From Candidatus Yonathbacteria bacterium RIFCSPHIGHO2_01_FULL_51_10 (GTDB lineage Bacteria; Patescibacteriota; Minisyncoccia; Phycocordibacterales; UBA1539_B): a stretch of 8,051 nt of DNA. Numbering within the stretch: position 1 is the first letter of the stretch; each line of letters opens with the position of its first letter. The notes under the pieces are model-generated. The model searched no databases. It saw only the letters and a list, made by a program, of their open reading frames with translations, and was not told the DNA's origin. The stretch lies in contig MHUS01000017.1 of the NCBI GenBank assembly GCA_001823505.1, positions 12,068 through 20,118 of the forward strand. The letters run 5' to 3'. A program made the translations under genes and the position numbers. Positions 5,604 to 8,051 of the stretch are shown here, one piece after another.

Positions 5604-6287
5604 ATGGATGAGATTTTTACGAGCTATACGGCCAACGGCGACCTGCATCATGCGTACCTTATAGAAGGGGACGTCGCGGCATCAAAAGCCACGCTTTACG
5701 CGCACCTTCAAAACGCCGAATTGCCTCACGAGGGGCATCCGGATTTTTGGGCGGGGGAGTTTGAGGTGTTGGGTATCGACGAAAGTCGCGCCCTCAAGGA
5801 GGTGCAGATGGGGGGTCCTGTCGCAGGTGCACACCGCGTCTTTGTGGTGATGACGACGCTCATTACTCACGAAGCGCAGAACGCGCTACTTAAAGTTTTT
5901 GAAGATCCGACACCGGGATCACATTTTTTCCTGCTTACTCCGTCGGCGTACGCACTCTTGCCGACGCTTCGTTCGCGCATGATGCGCGCGGGGGGGAGTG
6001 TGTCGGAGGACGCTGTCTCGCCAGAGGCGGAGGCGTTCCTCAACGCGCCGCTCAAGGGGCGTCTTGATCTCGCAAAAAAGATCGCAGACAAGAAAGACCG
6101 AGCGTATGCGATCATGCTTGCGGATGAGCTCACGCGGATCCTTCATGCACGGTTTCTTTCGGCGGGCGCCATGCCGCAGCCGGAAGGGGTGCGGGCGCTC
6201 GAAGCGGCCTCCCTCGTTCGAGGATACTTGAACGACCGCGCACCGGCGCTTAAAATGCTGTTTGAATATTTGGCGCTCGTCCTGTAG
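5604..6287 (+). CDS. holB: DNA polymerase III subunit delta' (clamp loader), reduced
   Basis: Delta' is the stator of the clamp loader that opens and loads the sliding clamp on DNA. Family signs are the opening HHAYLIEG (15-22), IDESRALKEV (58-67), EAQNALLKVFEDP (90-102) and LLPTLRSR (118-125), the last retaining the arginine that in the family faces a neighbouring ATP site. At 227 residues it is much shorter than the roughly 330 of typical delta', mainly in the C-terminal region. The P-loop position reads GDVAASKAT, the Walker B acidic residues are replaced by MTT (83-85), SRC has become SRM, and no zinc-binding cysteines are present. It is thus not an ATPase, as is also true of E. coli delta'. 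ATG 5604 is chosen over 5547 and 5595, which overlap the terminator loop and the -10 box. Confidence 0.85.
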   Translation: MDEIFTSYTANGDLHHAYLIEGDVAASKATLYAHLQNAELPHEGHPDFWAGEFEVLGIDESRALKEVQMGGPVAGAHRVFVVMTTLITHEAQNALLKVFEDPTPGSHFFLLTPSAYALLPTLRSRMMRAGGSVSEDAVSPEAEAFLNAPLKGRLDLAKKIADKKDRAYAIMLADELTRILHARFLSAGAMPQPEGVRALEAASLVRGYLNDRAPALKMLFEYLALVL

Positions 6288-6288
6288 T

Positions 6289-6320
6289 GAAGCCCGCGTT
6301 CCTACAGGAACTCGCGCTTC
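6289..6320 (+). other. Imperfect hairpin between the delta' gene and frr
   Basis: GAAGC (6289-6293) pairs with GCTTC (6316-6320), GCG (6296-6298) with CGC (6313-6315), and TTCC (6299-6302) with GGAA (6307-6310), around a TACA loop. There is one two-base bulge on each side. No T-tract follows, so it is not a standard intrinsic terminator. It could slow RNA polymerase or protect the 3' end of the delta' mRNA. Confidence 0.35.
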
Positions 6321-6338
6321 CGTAGAAGTGTGTACCCG

Positions 6339-6347
6339 TGTTAGTAT
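6339..6347 (+). promoter_or_regulatory. Candidate extended -10 promoter of frr, leaderless
   Basis: TGTTAGTAT is a TG-n-TAGTAT extended -10 (the hexamer matches four of six, including A2 and T6) that ends six bases before the ATG at 6354. No Shine-Dalgarno is present and no -35 box is evident. The geometry repeats that seen before def, orf104 and the delta' gene. Confidence 0.45.
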
Positions 6348-6353
6348 ATCGTC

Positions 6354-6905
6354 ATGCAATACAACTTTACCCCATTCAAGAAAAAAATAAGTGAGACCGC
6401 CGAGTGGCTTTCCTCAGAGCTCTCCGGTATTCATACCGGTCGGGCGACTCCCGCGTTACTTGATCTCGTCTCCATTGACTCCTATGGCTCGCGTACCGCG
6501 GTGCCTCACGTTGCGAGCATTACTATTGAGGATCCCAAGACCCTTCGCGTCTCGCCGTGGGATAAGGCGCAGGTCAAGGTGATCGAAAAAGCGATCTACG
6601 ACGCAAACCTCGGCGTTTCGGTGTCCGTTGATGCGGAAGGGCTCCGCATTATTTTCCCCGAGCTTACGACCGAGCGCCGCACACAGTTCGTGAAGCTCGC
6701 GCGCACGAAGCTCGAAGATGCACGCATCGCGCTGCGCAGTGAGCGAGAAAAAGTATGGAGCGAGATCCAGGAGCACGAGCGCGACGGCAAAATGTCTGAA
6801 GATGAAAAATTCCGCGGGAAAGATGACCTTCAAAAATTTGTTGATGAGGGAAATGCGCGGCTCGAAGAGATCTCAGACAAGAAGGAACGCGAGATCATGG
6901 GGTAG
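6354..6905 (+). CDS. frr: Ribosome recycling factor
   Basis: RRF works with EF-G to split the post-termination ribosome so that it can start again. The 183-residue length is nearly the family standard of about 185. The protein shows the long helical domain I (N- and C-terminal thirds) around the beta-rich domain II (about 31-105). Recognisable blocks are HTGRATPALLD (27-37), LRVSPWDKAQVKVIEKAI (64-81), LTTERR (104-109) and the 124-131 helix with Arg128 and Arg131, matching the conserved rRNA-contacting arginines. The usual IRTGR has become IHTGR, a mild change. The start has no Shine-Dalgarno but follows a -10-like box by six bases. The rseP gene begins 26 bases after the stop and is probably co-transcribed. 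Confidence 0.97.
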   Translation: MQYNFTPFKKKISETAEWLSSELSGIHTGRATPALLDLVSIDSYGSRTAVPHVASITIEDPKTLRVSPWDKAQVKVIEKAIYDANLGVSVSVDAEGLRIIFPELTTERRTQFVKLARTKLEDARIALRSEREKVWSEIQEHERDGKMSEDEKFRGKDDLQKFVDEGNARLEEISDKKEREIMG

Positions 6906-6931
6906 TGGTTCGGTAGCCTCTCGTCATTATA

Positions 6932-8032
6932 ATGTCCATCCTTATTTTTATTGCGGTCCTGGTCGTGTTGATCGTTGCCCACGAATTTGGGCATTTTGTT
7001 GTTGCGAAAGCATCGGGTATTCGTGTTGATGAATTTGGCATCGGCTTTCCTCCGCGCCTGTGGGGGAAGAAAGTGGGGGAGACGGAGTATACGGTGAATG
7101 CCATTCCATTCGGTGGATTTGTAAAGATCTTTGGGGAGGACCCCGATCAGGTGTCCATCGCAGGCCCTGATGCGGCACGGAGCTTTGTGCATAAGCCCAA
7201 GTACATTCAGGCGGCAGTCATCGTCGCCGGTGTCGCATTCAATATCCTACTCGCGTGGGGGTTGATCTCGCTTGGCTTTTTGATCGGATTGCCGACTTCG
7301 GCTGATGCAGTTCGTGCGGGAGCAACCCTTCATTCTCCGGCTGTTGTTATTACTGACGTTGCGCCGTCTTCGCCCGCAGAACATGCCGGGGTGAAGGCGG
7401 GAGACAAGATTCTTGCAATGGAGAGTGGGAATGAGCATGTGCCGGCAGATACGGTTGAAGACGTGCAGGCATTTATCGCGAACCACGGGAGTCAAAGCAT
7501 TGTATTCTCATATTCCCGCGGCGGAGCACAGGGGACGTACACAATCGTGCCCACCACAGGGATCGTGGAGGGGAGGCCCGCGGTGGGGGTGGCGCTTGAC
7601 CTGATCGGCACGCTTAAGCTTGGGTTGCCACAGGCACTCTGGGAGGGAGGCAAGCTCACGGTCTCGCTTACACAGGCAACGGCGAAGGCCTTGGGAGCGT
7701 TTCTTAAGGAGACGGTCATGGGCAAAGCAGATCTCTCGCAGGTTACGGGGCCGGTTGGGCTTGTCGAGACTACCGGCGATGTCGTATCGTTTGGCTTCGT
7801 ATACCTCCTCTCATTCATGGCGCTTATCTCCATCAATCTCGCCATTATCAACCTCATCCCATTTCCGGCGCTTGATGGTGGGCGGCTCCTTTTCATTATT
7901 ATTGAGAGTATCAAAGGGTCGCCCATCAAGCCGCGCATCGCTAATTTGGTGAATACCGTGGGCTTCGCGCTCCTGCTGCTTCTGATGGTTGTGGTGACCT
8001 ATCACGACGTTGCAAAACTAGTGACGGGATAG
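6932..8032 (+). CDS. rseP: RseP-type RIP site-2 zinc metalloprotease
   Basis: A membrane protease that cuts substrates within the lipid bilayer, in known bacteria anti-sigma factors and leftover signal peptides. The 366-residue protein has a first membrane helix carrying the zinc site HEFGH (17-21), the FGGFVKI strand (60-66), a second helix (about 97-120), a single PDZ domain (about 135-205; SSPAEHAGVKAGDKIL at 146-161), GPVG (273-276), a third helix (about 287-309) leading into NLIPFPALDGG (307-317) with the third zinc ligand Asp315, and a last helix (339-357). All catalytic residues are present, so it should be active. E. coli RseP has two PDZ domains; a single one is usual in many other bacteria. 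It follows frr by 26 bases with no Shine-Dalgarno. The common intervening genes uppS, cdsA and dxr are absent. Confidence 0.96.
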   Translation: MSILIFIAVLVVLIVAHEFGHFVVAKASGIRVDEFGIGFPPRLWGKKVGETEYTVNAIPFGGFVKIFGEDPDQVSIAGPDAARSFVHKPKYIQAAVIVAGVAFNILLAWGLISLGFLIGLPTSADAVRAGATLHSPAVVITDVAPSSPAEHAGVKAGDKILAMESGNEHVPADTVEDVQAFIANHGSQSIVFSYSRGGAQGTYTIVPTTGIVEGRPAVGVALDLIGTLKLGLPQALWEGGKLTVSLTQATAKALGAFLKETVMGKADLSQVTGPVGLVETTGDVVSFGFVYLLSFMALISINLAIINLIPFPALDGGRLLFIIIESIKGSPIKPRIANLVNTVGFALLLLLMVVVTYHDVAKLVTG

Positions 8033-8051
8033 CAACTTGGATACCCGACGT

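Noticed and set aside
6928..6933. A perfect TATAAT overlapping the rseP start codon
   Set aside because: Initiation would fall about 7 bases downstream, inside the gene and past the ATG. No later start keeps the first membrane helix before HEFGH, so it is probably a chance match.
1..8051. CRISPR array, mobile element, tRNA/rRNA, toxin-antitoxin or defence genes
   Set aside because: I saw no regularly spaced repeats, transposase or integrase motifs, terminal inverted repeats, cloverleaf sequences or defence domains. Apart from the two small unknowns, every sizeable gene is a recognisable housekeeping gene.

Overview
The window looks like a compact chromosomal housekeeping region from a bacterium, most likely a member of the Candidate Phyla Radiation (Patescibacteria, Parcubacteria-like). 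This placement is an inference. It rests on short intergenic gaps, a reduced 227-residue DNA polymerase III delta' subunit, a PriA homologue whose ATPase motifs have decayed, and several start codons with no ribosome binding site but a -10 box just upstream. Nothing suggests a phage, plasmid, transposon, CRISPR array or defence island. No rRNA or tRNA gene was seen, and no stretch over 300 bases lacks a gene.

Layout. A minus-strand block fills positions 1-2708. Read in the direction of transcription it holds a small single-membrane-span protein (2708-2394), a PriA-like primosomal protein (2330-411) and the N-terminal part of peptide deformylase (347 to the window edge). A 90-base divergent intergenic region (2709-2798) separates it from a plus-strand block: murA (2799-4112), mreB (4118-5134), an isolated small cysteine-containing gene with its own promoter and terminator (5261-5515), the delta' clamp-loader subunit (5604-6287), ribosome recycling factor frr (6354-6905) and an RseP-type site-2 protease (6932-8032).

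How the genes relate. MurA makes the first committed peptidoglycan precursor and MreB organises where wall is inserted, so murA-mreB is an envelope/shape pair. PriA and delta' belong to replication. Deformylase and RRF serve the start and end of translation. RseP is an intramembrane protease. These are core functions and no new multi-gene system is visible.

The most unusual signals are (i) five genes (orf104, priA, def, delta', frr) with a recognisable -10 hexamer ending 6 or 7 bases before the start codon, implying leaderless mRNAs; (ii) two replication proteins, PriA and delta', that both lack intact nucleotide-binding motifs; and (iii) the 84-residue gene at 5261-5515, which has a strong promoter with a perfect palindrome in its spacer, repeated hexamers downstream, a strong Shine-Dalgarno and a canonical terminator.
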